Part shown: piece after piece, positions 8,030 to 16,025 of the stretch | Position numbering within the stretch: the stretch's first letter is position 1 | How the letters are laid out: each line of letters starts with the position of its first letter | NCBI GenBank assembly: GCA_016935695.1 | Contig: JAFGQL010000145.1 | Span: 1-34,389 of the forward strand | Origin: Spirochaetales bacterium | Lineage (GTDB): Bacteria > Spirochaetota > Spirochaetia > JC444 > Marispirochaetaceae | Direction of reading: 5' to 3' | DNA length: 34,389 nucleotides | Notes under the pieces: generated by a model | What the model was told of the DNA's origin: nothing | What the model saw: the letters and a program-made list of their open reading frames with translations, nothing else | The model's database searches: none | Made by a program: the position numbers and the translations under genes

Positions 8030-10516
8030 ATGGATGATCTATCTGTTCTTGACATTACCAGCCCTGTATCAAAAAAGCGTTTTGAGGCAGGTTCCGTTCT
8101 TGTTCTGGAAGGAACTACGGCGAAAGCCATGAATATACTCCATTCCGGCCTGGCCGAACTTCTGTATTACGGCGGAGAGGATATCGGTTCCTGTTCGCCT
8201 GAGGACATCGTCAGCCGCAGCAGACGGGTAGGGCTTATTCGTGGAGAATCGGTGTACGGCATATTGGGAATACGGAATGACGGCCCCTACCGTACGTCCA
8301 TTCGCGCGGTGACTGACTGTATCGTAAGTATACATCCTGTAGAACAGGACCGTCTTTTGACTACTCTGCAATCGAAAATAACATTCAATCTGCAAGTTCT
8401 CCGTGCCATCAATCAGCGAATAGAATCTGCTGTCTATCTTTTCAGGAATTATAAATACCTGTGGCATAAGTTTGCCTCCATTGCCGATTCTCTGGCGTTG
8501 GCCGTACCACTGGGCCAGAACGCACAAGTGTCCCCCAAAGAGGAACGGGGCACATCCCGGATGGAGGAATACGCAGCCTATCTGCGCGTTCTCGCAGACA
8601 GGCAGAAACGGTCCTTTCCGTCAGCCTGGGATCATAATGTGTTTCTCGGCAGGCTTCAGCAGGATCTGGGGCTCTACCGTGAATATGACGAATTGAATAT
8701 AGAGACAATGGTTGATTACTCTCAGGTCTTGTTCATTAAAAGACTTGTGCAGAAACCGGATTCTGTGCTTGTTCCCCTTTTCAAAGACGATGAACCGATG
8801 AATTTTTACGTGTTTCAGTTTTTATGTGATGTCCTGGAAAAGCTTCTTGAACAGAATGTACAGCTCATAGACAGCATTAATGAATTAATCGTCCGTCTGT
8901 ATGCGGACGACGGCTGGATTGCACATGCCCTGTCTATAGCACGTAAGGACCCCGGCGGCAGCGCCCTCTTTACCCATTATCTGGAGAAATTCAGCTGGCG
9001 CTGCAGACAGGATGCGGGAAAACTTCTTGGAATAGATCTTGAGGCGGTGTATCCCGTTTTTGCCAGTCTGAAAAAGTTCAGGACCGCCCTGTCTGAACAA
9101 CCCGCTTCAGCAGCCCACTCCGACCTGGACACCGGAATGCAAAAGGCGGAACCCAGCCTTGCCAAGTATGAAGGGCTTTTGGATAAGCTTATTGATTTTG
9201 CGGGTATGAATGACGCGTTCAGAGAAGAAATGCACTCCAATCTGCGGATTTTTAAAAGCTGGCCTGATAAATCGGAAACCGGCAGCGCGAAAACCCAGAT
9301 ACGGAATACCCTGAACACCCATTTCTGGAAACTCTACAAGACCTGTTTTTTAAAAGTTATTGATACCGACCTGAAAGGCTTCATTCCCGGTATATTGCTG
9401 CATTTCGGATTATTGGATGAAACCCTTGTATCCAAAGACGAATTGATGTTCATTGATCGCGCGTATTCCAGAAATTTTTACTCCGATGAGTCGATTCCGG
9501 TCATGACGCTGCCGTATTTTCTGGAAAAAGTGTACAAATCCGAAGTACACCCGTCCATGACTGAAATGGGCGAATCCTTCAGAAATGTCCTCAAATCCCA
9601 GGAAAAATATTCACCCTCCCAGAAAGCCAAGGCGACACTGTACCAGGATACTGCGGAAGACCGGGTGAAGTTCGAGATCGACAAGATTGCCGCCGATACA
9701 TCAAAACTGTTATTCGGATCAAAACAGAAAGCGGTACCGTTTTTATTTTCCGAGGGATTTCTTTATGACATGTCCAGGGAACTGATAGATCCGGAAAAAC
9801 TTCTTCCCGTGCTCGAAGAGTATCATAAACGGGACTTTTCCGTATTTTACCGGGAAGTTGTACTCCGCCACACCTACGGAACGGATATCATCAAAAAAGA
9901 AGTTGCGCCCCAGTTTGTGCTGTTTCCCGGTGCGGGATCGCGGTGCATGCTGTGGCAGGAGCTGGACGGGGTCCGGAAAGATACACCGGGACGCGTGTTT
10001 TTTCCCCTCTTCTTTCATGGAGACATTAATGAGTCGGTCCTGCATGTTTTTGCCCAGTTCCGCTGGGAATTACAAAAGGTCATCGCCGGTGTTAAATGGA
10101 CTGATCCGGTAGAAGGCGGCCTGGTCGGCACGTATTACGATTATATAAACTTTTACAAACGCAATCCTAAATTGACGCCCCAGGCGAAAGCGGATCTTCG
10201 TGAGTTTATCCAAAAGACGAAATCCGACAAGGACCGGTTTGTTCACGACTATTCGGTGTGGCTGAATTATGAGTATGAAGGCCGTCTTAGAATGAATCCT
10301 GTTGCCAGGGAAATTTTCTACCGCTTCTGTCCCTTCCCTCAGGAAGTGAGGAAAGAGATGGCAGCCAAACCCCTTTTCGGCGATCTGGACATGAAATACA
10401 AAAACAGAATACGCAAGGAAACCCTGAGGGCCGAAACGCGGAAAAAGCGGTTTGAGAATTCACCCCACGACGTCCCGGAGGATTTGGAAAGGTATTTGCA
10501 ATTTCTGAATATGTAA
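8030..10516 (+). CDS. Large protein with N-terminal cyclic-nucleotide-binding domain, function unknown
   Basis: About 828 residues from ATG 8030 (838 if GTG 8000 is used). The first ~120 residues read as a CNB/CAP-like beta-roll: FEAGSVLVLEGTTAKAMNIL is the opening of the fold, and RGESVYGILG followed by YRTSIRAVTDC sits where the phosphate-binding cassette is expected. The cassette keeps an Arg but lacks the usual GE-L/A pattern, so the nucleotide ligand is doubtful. The remaining ~700 residues are soluble, rich in charged and aromatic residues, and match no domain I recognise. There is no helix-turn-helix at the end, so it is not a CRP-type regulator. The C-terminus is strongly basic. I suspect a spirochaete-specific cytoplasmic protein, but assign no function. 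Confidence 0.7.
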   Translation: MDDLSVLDITSPVSKKRFEAGSVLVLEGTTAKAMNILHSGLAELLYYGGEDIGSCSPEDIVSRSRRVGLIRGESVYGILGIRNDGPYRTSIRAVTDCIVSIHPVEQDRLLTTLQSKITFNLQVLRAINQRIESAVYLFRNYKYLWHKFASIADSLALAVPLGQNAQVSPKEERGTSRMEEYAAYLRVLADRQKRSFPSAWDHNVFLGRLQQDLGLYREYDELNIETMVDYSQVLFIKRLVQKPDSVLVPLFKDDEPMNFYVFQFLCDVLEKLLEQNVQLIDSINELIVRLYADDGWIAHALSIARKDPGGSALFTHYLEKFSWRCRQDAGKLLGIDLEAVYPVFASLKKFRTALSEQPASAAHSDLDTGMQKAEPSLAKYEGLLDKLIDFAGMNDAFREEMHSNLRIFKSWPDKSETGSAKTQIRNTLNTHFWKLYKTCFLKVIDTDLKGFIPGILLHFGLLDETLVSKDELMFIDRAYSRNFYSDESIPVMTLPYFLEKVYKSEVHPSMTEMGESFRNVLKSQEKYSPSQKAKATLYQDTAEDRVKFEIDKIAADTSKLLFGSKQKAVPFLFSEGFLYDMSRELIDPEKLLPVLEEYHKRDFSVFYREVVLRHTYGTDIIKKEVAPQFVLFPGAGSRCMLWQELDGVRKDTPGRVFFPLFFHGDINESVLHVFAQFRWELQKVIAGVKWTDPVEGGLVGTYYDYINFYKRNPKLTPQAKADLREFIQKTKSDKDRFVHDYSVWLNYEYEGRLRMNPVAREIFYRFCPFPQEVRKEMAAKPLFGDLDMKYKNRIRKETLRAETRKKRFENSPHDVPEDLERYLQFLNM

Positions 10517-10518
10517 GG

Positions 10519-10541
10519 TACCGGGGCCTTAACCCGCGGTA
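10519..10541. terminator. Weak hairpin between convergent genes
   Basis: Arms 10519-10526 and 10533-10541 pair with one bulged base around a 6-nt loop. They sit between the stop at 10516 and the convergent ATPase stop at 10542. There is no proper U-run on either strand, so this is at best a weak bidirectional terminator. Confidence 0.3.
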
Positions 10542-11270
10542 TTACTCATTGAAAACCTGCTTAAGAAACTGCTGGGTACGCGGATGGGTAGGGTTGTCAA
10601 ATACCTGTTCAGGCGGGCCCTGTTCAATTATCTTGCCTTCATCCATTACGATCACCTTGTGCGCGACCTTTCTTGCGAACCAAATTTCATGAGTCACGAT
10701 TGCCATGGTCATTCCTTCCCGGGCAAGGTCGTCAATGACATCTATAACCTCACCCACAAGTTCGGGATCAAGGGCGCTTGTCGGTTCATCAAAGAGGATG
10801 ACTTCCGGTTCCATGGCAAGTGATCGGGCAATGGCTACACGCTGTTTCTGCCCACCGGAAAGCATTTCCGGATATTCATCTGCCTTGTCTGATAGTCCGA
10901 CTTTTTCCAGTAATTCGGCGGCAGCTTTTCTGGCTTTGTTTTTTGCAATCTTTTTTACCTGAACGGGCCCTTCCATGACGTTTTCCAATACGGTCATGTG
11001 GGGAAACAGGTGAAAATGCTGGAATACCATTCCGACACGCGCCCTCAGGCCGTTTATGTCATGGTTATTTGTTTTTACCTCATGTTGATTAATAAAAACC
11101 TTTCCTTTATCCGGCATTTCCAGGAAATTTATGCACCGAAGCAAGGTGCTTTTTCCAGACCCCGACGGACCAATAATGACGACGATTTCCTTTTCCTGTA
11201 TATCCAGATCTATGCCCTTCAAGACTTTTAAAGAGCCGAAGTGTTTTTGAATGTTTTCAACTCTTACCAT
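10542..11270 (-). CDS. Polar amino-acid ABC transporter ATP-binding protein
   Basis: A 242-residue GlnQ/HisP-type ATPase. It has Walker A GPSGSGKST (34-42), signature LSGGQ (137-141), Walker B VILFDEP (157-163) and an H-loop in IVTHE. It powers import by the adjacent permease and binding protein. Its ATG overlaps the permease stop by 7 nt, so the two are translationally coupled. The system belongs to the polar amino-acid uptake family; the exact amino acid is not readable from the ATPase. The adjacent lysine aminomutase genes make lysine or another cationic amino acid a reasonable but unproven guess. Confidence 0.95.
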   Translation of the reverse strand: MVRVENIQKHFGSLKVLKGIDLDIQEKEIVVIIGPSGSGKSTLLRCINFLEMPDKGKVFINQHEVKTNNHDINGLRARVGMVFQHFHLFPHMTVLENVMEGPVQVKKIAKNKARKAAAELLEKVGLSDKADEYPEMLSGGQKQRVAIARSLAMEPEVILFDEPTSALDPELVGEVIDVIDDLAREGMTMAIVTHEIWFARKVAHKVIVMDEGKIIEQGPPEQVFDNPTHPRTQQFLKQVFNE

Positions 11271-11950
11271 ATCTTCCTCGCTTTTCTCTTGCCGGATGTG
11301 AGTTTCTTGTCAATTTTATTCAGGATGAAATGCAGCAGTGTCGTTAACAGCAGGTAGTAGACTGCTACAATAACCAGCATTTCCATGTATTTGAAGCTGG
11401 AGCTGCCCAGCTGGCGGCCTCGTAACAGAAGTTCAGGCACCGCGATGGTGCTTGCAAGGCTGGAATCTTTTAATGCGATGATGAATTGGTTCCCAAGGGG
11501 CGGGATGGCCCTTTTGAAAGCCTGGGGTAAAATGATTCGCTGCATGGCCTTCCGGTAAGACATTCCAATGGATCTGGCGGCTTCCATTTGTCCTACAGGA
11601 ATGGATTCTATGGACCCGCGGAAAATTTCGGCAATGTATGCACCGTTGTGAAAGCCAAGCGCGATAATTGCCGAAGGAAAGGGAGGAATGGCGACCACGG
11701 TGGTAAGACCGTAATAAATGATGAACAGCTGCAGCAGTAATGGCGTACCGCGGACCACAAAAATGTAAGTCGACGCAATTGCTTTGAGGGGTTTGTTGTA
11801 CGAGATTTTTAAAAGCGCGAACACAAAGCCCGCTATAAGTCCTACAAGAATACCTGAAGTAGTGATCTGTAAGGTTATAAGCGCTGCGTGTAAAAAAGTG
11901 GGGAATTTCGTAAAGATTACCGAAACGTCCCAGGGGAAAAATTTTTCCAT
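11264..11950 (-). CDS. Polar amino-acid ABC transporter permease
   Basis: A 228-residue HisM/GlnP-type inner-membrane permease with about five hydrophobic spans. The ATPase-docking EAA loop is clear: EAARSIGMSYRKAMQRI followed by ILPQA. Only one permease gene is present, so it presumably works as a homodimer, as in GlnP-type systems. ATG 11950 is preceded by GGAG at good spacing. It follows the binding-protein gene by 70 nt containing a strong hairpin, and overlaps the ATPase gene downstream. Confidence 0.95.
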   Translation of the reverse strand: MEKFFPWDVSVIFTKFPTFLHAALITLQITTSGILVGLIAGFVFALLKISYNKPLKAIASTYIFVVRGTPLLLQLFIIYYGLTTVVAIPPFPSAIIALGFHNGAYIAEIFRGSIESIPVGQMEAARSIGMSYRKAMQRIILPQAFKRAIPPLGNQFIIALKDSSLASTIAVPELLLRGRQLGSSSFKYMEMLVIVAVYYLLLTTLLHFILNKIDKKLTSGKRKARKIW

Positions 11951-11981
11951 ATATACTCCAATTTTGGGAAAAGAAACAAGA

Positions 11982-12009
11982 AGACCGCACCTGTGCGAAG
12001 GTGCGGTCT
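11982..12009 (-). terminator. Intercistronic hairpin between binding protein and permease genes
   Basis: A perfect 11-bp inverted repeat (11982-11992 with 11999-12009) with a 6-nt loop lies just after the binding-protein stop. On the minus strand it is followed by a pyrimidine-rich stretch (TCTTGTTTCTTTT) rather than a pure U-run. It most likely causes partial termination or protects the upstream mRNA from 3' decay, giving more binding protein than permease, as is common for such operons. Confidence 0.65.
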
Positions 12010-12020
12010 AAAAAACTTTT

Positions 12021-12776
12021 CTACGGACGTGTGATATCAAGACCGTTAAACCACTTGCCGCTCAATGTGGCAAGGGTACCGTCTTCTCTCATCTCCTTCA
12101 GAATGGCATCAACCTTATCCTTCAGGGGATCGTTTTTCTGGAATGCGATAGCGCAGTGCTCTTTACGAAGAAGCTCTCCGGTAAGGACCAAATTGTCGCT
12201 GCCGTTAATCTTGGCAATGGCATTTACACCAACTACCCTGTCGGTAATGACTGCGTCAATCCTTCCATTAATGAGTTCCATTAATGTCTGGTTGTCGTCT
12301 TCATACAGCCGCACCTGAGCGCCGAGTTTTTTTACATCCTGTTCAAAAGTGGTGCCGGTTACGACGCCGATTACCGTATCGCCGTCTATTTGATCCAGGG
12401 AGGTAATTTTGGTTTTATCGGTGATTACCTGTGCTCCTGAATAATAATACGGCGTGGAAAAATCGACTACTTCCAGCCGCTCATCAGTGATGGCCATACT
12501 TCCGAGTATTCCGTTATACCGGCCTGCACGAAGCCCTTCGATGATTCCATCCCATGCGGTTGTCACATACTCAAGATCCATGCCAAGGCGGGAGGCTATT
12601 TCACGGGCCACATCTACATCAAATCCATCTACCTCATTGGATTCATTGAAAAAGTTAAAAGGCGGATATCCGCCGGACCCGGCGAATTTAACGACATTTT
12701 CCTCCTGAGCACCGCCTGCGAAGGCAAGCGCAGAAATGAACAGAAGAATCAACACTACAACTGGTTTCTTGGACAT
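12021..12776 (-). CDS. Amino-acid ABC transporter periplasmic binding protein
   Basis: About 251 residues of the SBP family 3 (HisJ/GlnH-like). The N-terminus MSKKPVVVLILLFISALAFA is a signal peptide cleaved before GGAQEE; no lipobox cysteine is present, so it should be free in the periplasm. The binding-domain hallmarks are seen: YPPFNFFNESNEVDGFDVDV, WDGIIEGLRAGRYNGIL, ITDERLEVVDFS and a second-lobe GVVTGTT. The start at 12776 is chosen because GGAGG lies 8-9 nt upstream; the upstream in-frame TTG would overlap that SD. It is the first gene of the transporter operon and is preceded by an intrinsic terminator hairpin about 40 nt upstream. Confidence 0.94.
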   Translation of the reverse strand: MSKKPVVVLILLFISALAFAGGAQEENVVKFAGSGGYPPFNFFNESNEVDGFDVDVAREIASRLGMDLEYVTTAWDGIIEGLRAGRYNGILGSMAITDERLEVVDFSTPYYYSGAQVITDKTKITSLDQIDGDTVIGVVTGTTFEQDVKKLGAQVRLYEDDNQTLMELINGRIDAVITDRVVGVNAIAKINGSDNLVLTGELLRKEHCAIAFQKNDPLKDKVDAILKEMREDGTLATLSGKWFNGLDITRP

Positions 12777-12816
12777 TTTATATCCCTCCAAAATAAATTA
12801 GTTTGTACGAACAGGC

Positions 12817-12857
12817 AAAAAAAAACACCCTAATTCCGCTTACGCAGAATTAGGGTG
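12817..12857 (-). terminator. Strong intrinsic terminator or attenuator in front of the ABC transporter operon
   Basis: On the minus strand an 11-bp perfect stem (12857-12847 with 12836-12826) is extended by three further pairs (one G-U) to a GTAA loop, and is followed directly by nine U residues (12825-12817). It sits only ~40 nt upstream of the binding-protein ATG and ~255 nt after the ablB stop. It can be read as the terminator of kamA-ablB or as a leader attenuator of the transporter. The hexamer TAGGGT at 12932-12927 upstream could pair with ACCCTA of the 5' arm, which would be an antiterminator. Confidence 0.85.
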
Positions 12858-13111
12858 CCTAAATTTCGCCGATCGACTCGTTTTATGTCACGAAACATCG
12901 TAACATAGCATATTGCCTTGTATAAGACCCTATGCAGGCCACAGTTCATACCTATGGATTTTTCATATGGAATTTCCTTGTTTTTGCTGTGATTCGTAAC
13001 CGCACTAACATTTGTTTTTACACAAAGATATTACGGCACTTGCCACATAAGTACTTTACCATACTACTTCATCAGAATAACTATGTATATAATACTAAAA
13101 TATTCTGTCTT
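12858..13111 (-). promoter_or_regulatory. Noncoding spacer/leader between ablB and the ABC operon
   Basis: About 254 bases without a credible gene. On the minus strand it contains short inverted repeats (for example GGCA-AG-TGCC near 13040 and GCCT...AGGC near 12940-12915) and ends in the terminator at 12817-12857. I compared it by eye with the lysine (L-box), SAM, glycine and T-box consensus cores and found none. No confident promoter was found, though one must exist if the ABC operon is not read through from kamA-ablB. Confidence 0.4.
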
Positions 13112-13948
13112 CTACAAGGCTTTGTACCATACATTCATGGATTCAATAGATCCGGAAATATCTGTGTTGTGTATGAGGGTGCCCGAATGGGAATAACCCA
13201 GTTTCTTGAACGCCGCGTTCATGCCGAAGGAAACAGCACGGCATATGGTGTAGCATACTCGGATATCTTTTTCCTTCATATGAGTTTCCATACCATCAAG
13301 CAGATGGAGGGAAATATTATTTCCTCTGTAGTTCTTTTGCACAGCAAAATCCGTCATTTCTGCGCAGGGTGCATGTGTATCCGGCTCTGCAGATGAAGCC
13401 CCGATGAGTACATCTTTATCATAACATCCAAAATATACCGTTCCGTTTTGAATGGCCGTATTCAAATACTCAGGGTCATGAATGGGAAACGGGTATGATG
13501 GAAACACTTCTCTGTAAAGAGACGCAAGGGATGTACATTCCCCGGCGCTTAAACGCTGAATGCTGAGGGGACCTTGCAGAGGAAGGACTTCGGAAACGCA
13601 CGGTTTTCCTTCGGTTGACACAAGGACCTTTGATAGCATGTTCTGCTCTGCCTCGGTGAGTGTTTCTCTTTCTCTGGTTAGAAAACGGGATACAAATGCT
13701 GCATCGTCGGTTCCGTAATAGCCGGGAATGACTGCCTCTGTAATATACCCGTTTTCCAGGAAAACACCCGCTGCTTCTTTTGGCATCTTTGAGAATATTT
13801 TTGAATACCCTCGGTCCAGGGCGAGTTTCTCGGCTGCCAGAAAAATTTCCCCGGCCTCTTTTGGATCAACATACATTATGTAGACCCTGTCATTCAAAGG
13901 ACCATGCTGGATGGTGGACGAGCTGATCTTAATTATGCGGTCACTCAT
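13112..13948 (-). CDS. ablB: Beta-lysine N6-acetyltransferase
   Basis: A 278-residue protein matching the AblB family, which acetylates beta-lysine on the epsilon amino group to give the osmolyte N(epsilon)-acetyl-beta-lysine. The N-terminal half (YIMYVDPKEAGEIF, SKIFSKMPKEAAGVFLENGY) is the AblB-specific part. The C-terminal half is a GNAT fold with the CoA-binding motif QKNYRGNNIS (R208-G209-N210-N211). It begins 3 nt after the kamA stop on the same strand, the classic kamA-ablB arrangement of methanogens and some bacteria. This context strengthens the call. The cofactor is acetyl-CoA and the protein should be cytoplasmic. Confidence 0.93.
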   Translation of the reverse strand: MSDRIIKISSSTIQHGPLNDRVYIMYVDPKEAGEIFLAAEKLALDRGYSKIFSKMPKEAAGVFLENGYITEAVIPGYYGTDDAAFVSRFLTRERETLTEAEQNMLSKVLVSTEGKPCVSEVLPLQGPLSIQRLSAGECTSLASLYREVFPSYPFPIHDPEYLNTAIQNGTVYFGCYDKDVLIGASSAEPDTHAPCAEMTDFAVQKNYRGNNISLHLLDGMETHMKEKDIRVCYTICRAVSFGMNAAFKKLGYSHSGTLIHNTDISGSIESMNVWYKAL

Positions 13949-13951
13949 CCC

Positions 13952-15256
13952 TTATTTTCTCCGGTTCATTCTTTCGGTTCCGGCAGGCGTCAAGGCAATG
14001 GTCGTATCAACATTGCACATGAGTTTTTCTATACCGACTGTTTCATGTTCGATACCTTCCTCTATGTTGAGCTGACGGTCGCAGTTCTCGCAATCTCTGT
14101 TGCAGAAATTAGGTTCATAGGAATCCGGTTCTTTATATGTGGTAATGACTCCTTCATAATTCCTGAGGATAACTTTATTGGTCGACCAGGATATAAGGTA
14201 GTTTGGCATAACCGGGATTTTACCGCCGCCGCCTGGAGCGTCTATGACATAGGTAGGGACGGCCAGACCCGACGTATGGCCTATGAGGGATTCCATAATC
14301 TCTATGCCTTTTCCAACCGGGGTACGGAAATGACCAAGCCCTTCAGAAAGATCGCATTGATAAATGTAATAGGGGCGTACTCTGTTCATGAGGAGCAGAT
14401 GGTTAAGTCTTTTGATGATTTTGGGACAATCGTTCACCCCGGCAAGAAGCACTGTTTGATTGCCCAGCGGAATTCCTGCGTCGGCAAGTTTTTTCAGAGC
14501 GGCTTTGGATGAACGGGTTATTTCCTGGGGATGGTTGAAATGGGTGTTGATAAAAAGTGGTGCGTATTTTTTCAGCAGTTCAACAAGGTTGTCAGTGATC
14601 CTGTAGGGCAGAACTACAGGCATTCGTGTTCCTATTCGAATGATTTCTACGTGAGGGATACTGTGTATTTTATCCAGAAGCGCATCAAGATAATCATCCG
14701 GCAGCATGAGCGGATCACCGCCGGACAATAAAACATCCCGTATGTTTGTATTGCTTTTTATGTAGTCAATCGCTTTGGATAACTCAGAAAGGGAAGGAAT
14801 GCTATCACGATCTCCCACCTTTCTTTTTCGTGTGCAATGGCGGCAATACATGGAACAGGTATTGCTTACATGCACCAGTACTCTGTCCGGATAGCGATGG
14901 GTGAGGTAGGGGACAGGTGAGTCTTTGTCTTCTGCTAAAGGGTCGTTCATTTCATATTTGGACGTTGAAAGCTCCTGATAAGAGGGCACTGACTGCATGA
15001 ACACAGGATCGTACGTCCAGTTGGTAAAATCGATCAATGATAAATAATACGGGGTTATATTCATGGGAAATTTTTCCACTGTCTGTTCAAATTTCTTCCG
15101 GTCTTCTTCCTTTAGAGTAATGCCGGATACTTCTTCAAACATTTCAATGTTTTTTATAGAATGTTGCAGTTGCCATCTCCAGTCCTGCCATTGTGTTTTG
15201 CTGTCCGTTATGGATAGACGTTCTGAAACCTTTTTTTGCTGTTCTGTGTACATCAT
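13952..15256 (-). CDS. kamA: Lysine 2,3-aminomutase (radical SAM, PLP)
   Basis: A 434-residue KamA/AblA, converting L-lysine to L-beta-lysine. The radical-SAM cluster motif is C134, C138, C141 (CSMYCRHC). The SGGDPL motif (178-183) follows. The PLP-binding lysine is K346 in PGGGGKIP. The C-terminal cysteines C385, C389 and C392 fit the zinc site of the family. DLSEGLGHF (302-310) holds an aspartate that fits the substrate ammonium contact. AAGGAG lies ahead of a tandem ATG ATG at 15256. Coupled with ablB downstream, its role is most likely osmolyte synthesis rather than lysine fermentation, because no other lysine-degradation genes (kamDE, kdd, kce) are nearby. Confidence 0.96.
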   Translation of the reverse strand: MMYTEQQKKVSERLSITDSKTQWQDWRWQLQHSIKNIEMFEEVSGITLKEEDRKKFEQTVEKFPMNITPYYLSLIDFTNWTYDPVFMQSVPSYQELSTSKYEMNDPLAEDKDSPVPYLTHRYPDRVLVHVSNTCSMYCRHCTRKRKVGDRDSIPSLSELSKAIDYIKSNTNIRDVLLSGGDPLMLPDDYLDALLDKIHSIPHVEIIRIGTRMPVVLPYRITDNLVELLKKYAPLFINTHFNHPQEITRSSKAALKKLADAGIPLGNQTVLLAGVNDCPKIIKRLNHLLLMNRVRPYYIYQCDLSEGLGHFRTPVGKGIEIMESLIGHTSGLAVPTYVIDAPGGGGKIPVMPNYLISWSTNKVILRNYEGVITTYKEPDSYEPNFCNRDCENCDRQLNIEEGIEHETVGIEKLMCNVDTTIALTPAGTERMNRRK

Positions 15257-15521
15257 TGTTTACTCCTTGATAATCCTTATGTAATCGAGTAGGGATAAGT
15301 TTTGGCGGCCACAATAGACATGAAATAATGAATCAACGGCATTCACTGTATGTGTTGTGCGATCCGTTTATCTGTTAAAGAAAGCCTGTTGGAATGAAAA
15401 GAAAATATTGCAGATGTGTGTAAAGTCTAAAATAACCAAAACGTGAGGTATGATACCGCATATTGGCAGCTTATGCAAGGGAGGTCGCCCTCCCTGCACG
15501 TACATCATGATCCGCCCGTTG
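15257..15521. other. Intergenic spacer upstream of kamA, with hairpin
   Basis: About 265 bases between the kamA start and the stop of the outer-membrane-like gene; both neighbours are leftward. A G/C-rich inverted repeat at 15476-15500 (AGGGAGG with CCTCCCT, loop TCGC, plus outer pairs around a bulge) follows the upstream gene. It lacks a U-run, so it would be at most an atypical terminator. I found no confident sigma-70 promoter for kamA and no recognisable riboswitch core. Confidence 0.4.
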
Positions 15522-16025
15522 TTAGAATGTATATAATATGCCTATAGAAGCCCAAAAAAGCGGGGCTTTCCATGTGTCGATGAACATACTGCGAGCAGTT
15601 GTCCCCTCGTAGCTCTTCTGTACTTCAGCGGACAGAATCTGAATTCCGCCGCTTAACCTGCAGCGCAGAAAGGTCCCTTCTATTTCTATGCCTGCTCCTG
15701 TAGAAAACCCTGGTACATTGAATACCGTAGTACCAGCTGTGATTCTGCGGTACTCAAATGCCGCCATTACGGCCAGGTCGAAAAGTGAAATACGGAAACA
15801 GGATAAGGTGTACACGTTTCTGATCATCATATCGTCTATCCTGAAGTCCGCATCCCTTTCCCATCCCGGCCCTGTTTCCAGCGAAATGGTCATGCCGTTA
15901 ACTGGTTCTGCAGCCGCTATGACAAGAAGGCCGTCGGAATGAATTGCTGTTCCCGCCAGAAAAGGAATACCGGCCGCGGTCGGCAGGCAAAATGGAAACA
16001 GTATGATGAAGCAGATCAGTTTCAT
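15522..16025 (-). CDS. Small exported, outer-membrane-like protein, unknown
   Basis: A 167-residue protein with a signal peptide (MKLICFIILFPFCLPTAAG). The mature part alternates polar and apolar residues in short stretches (ISLETGPGWERDADF, GAGIEIEGTFLRCRLSGGIQIL) and ends in an aromatic residue (GILYTF), as small beta-barrels do. I do not recognise a family. Its ATG overlaps the stop of the upstream lipoprotein gene by 4 nt (ATGA), so the pair is translationally coupled. Together they lie downstream of tetR and a palindromic operator, and so probably form an inducible envelope operon. Confidence 0.6.
   Translation of the reverse strand: MKLICFIILFPFCLPTAAGIPFLAGTAIHSDGLLVIAAAEPVNGMTISLETGPGWERDADFRIDDMMIRNVYTLSCFRISLFDLAVMAAFEYRRITAGTTVFNVPGFSTGAGIEIEGTFLRCRLSGGIQILSAEVQKSYEGTTARSMFIDTWKAPLFWASIGILYTF

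Noticed and set aside
12858-13111. Lysine (L-box) riboswitch ahead of the ABC transporter
   Set aside because: The gene context made it attractive, but the conserved L-box core elements were not found on either strand by eye; only the terminator is certain.
13904-14512. Rightward 202-codon open frame opposite kamA/ablB
   Set aside because: Antisense to two well-supported genes; no start signal or domain.
15257-15521. Riboswitch upstream of kamA
   Set aside because: No known aptamer core and no terminator hairpin with a U-run near the kamA start; only a G/C-rich inverted repeat near the upstream gene.
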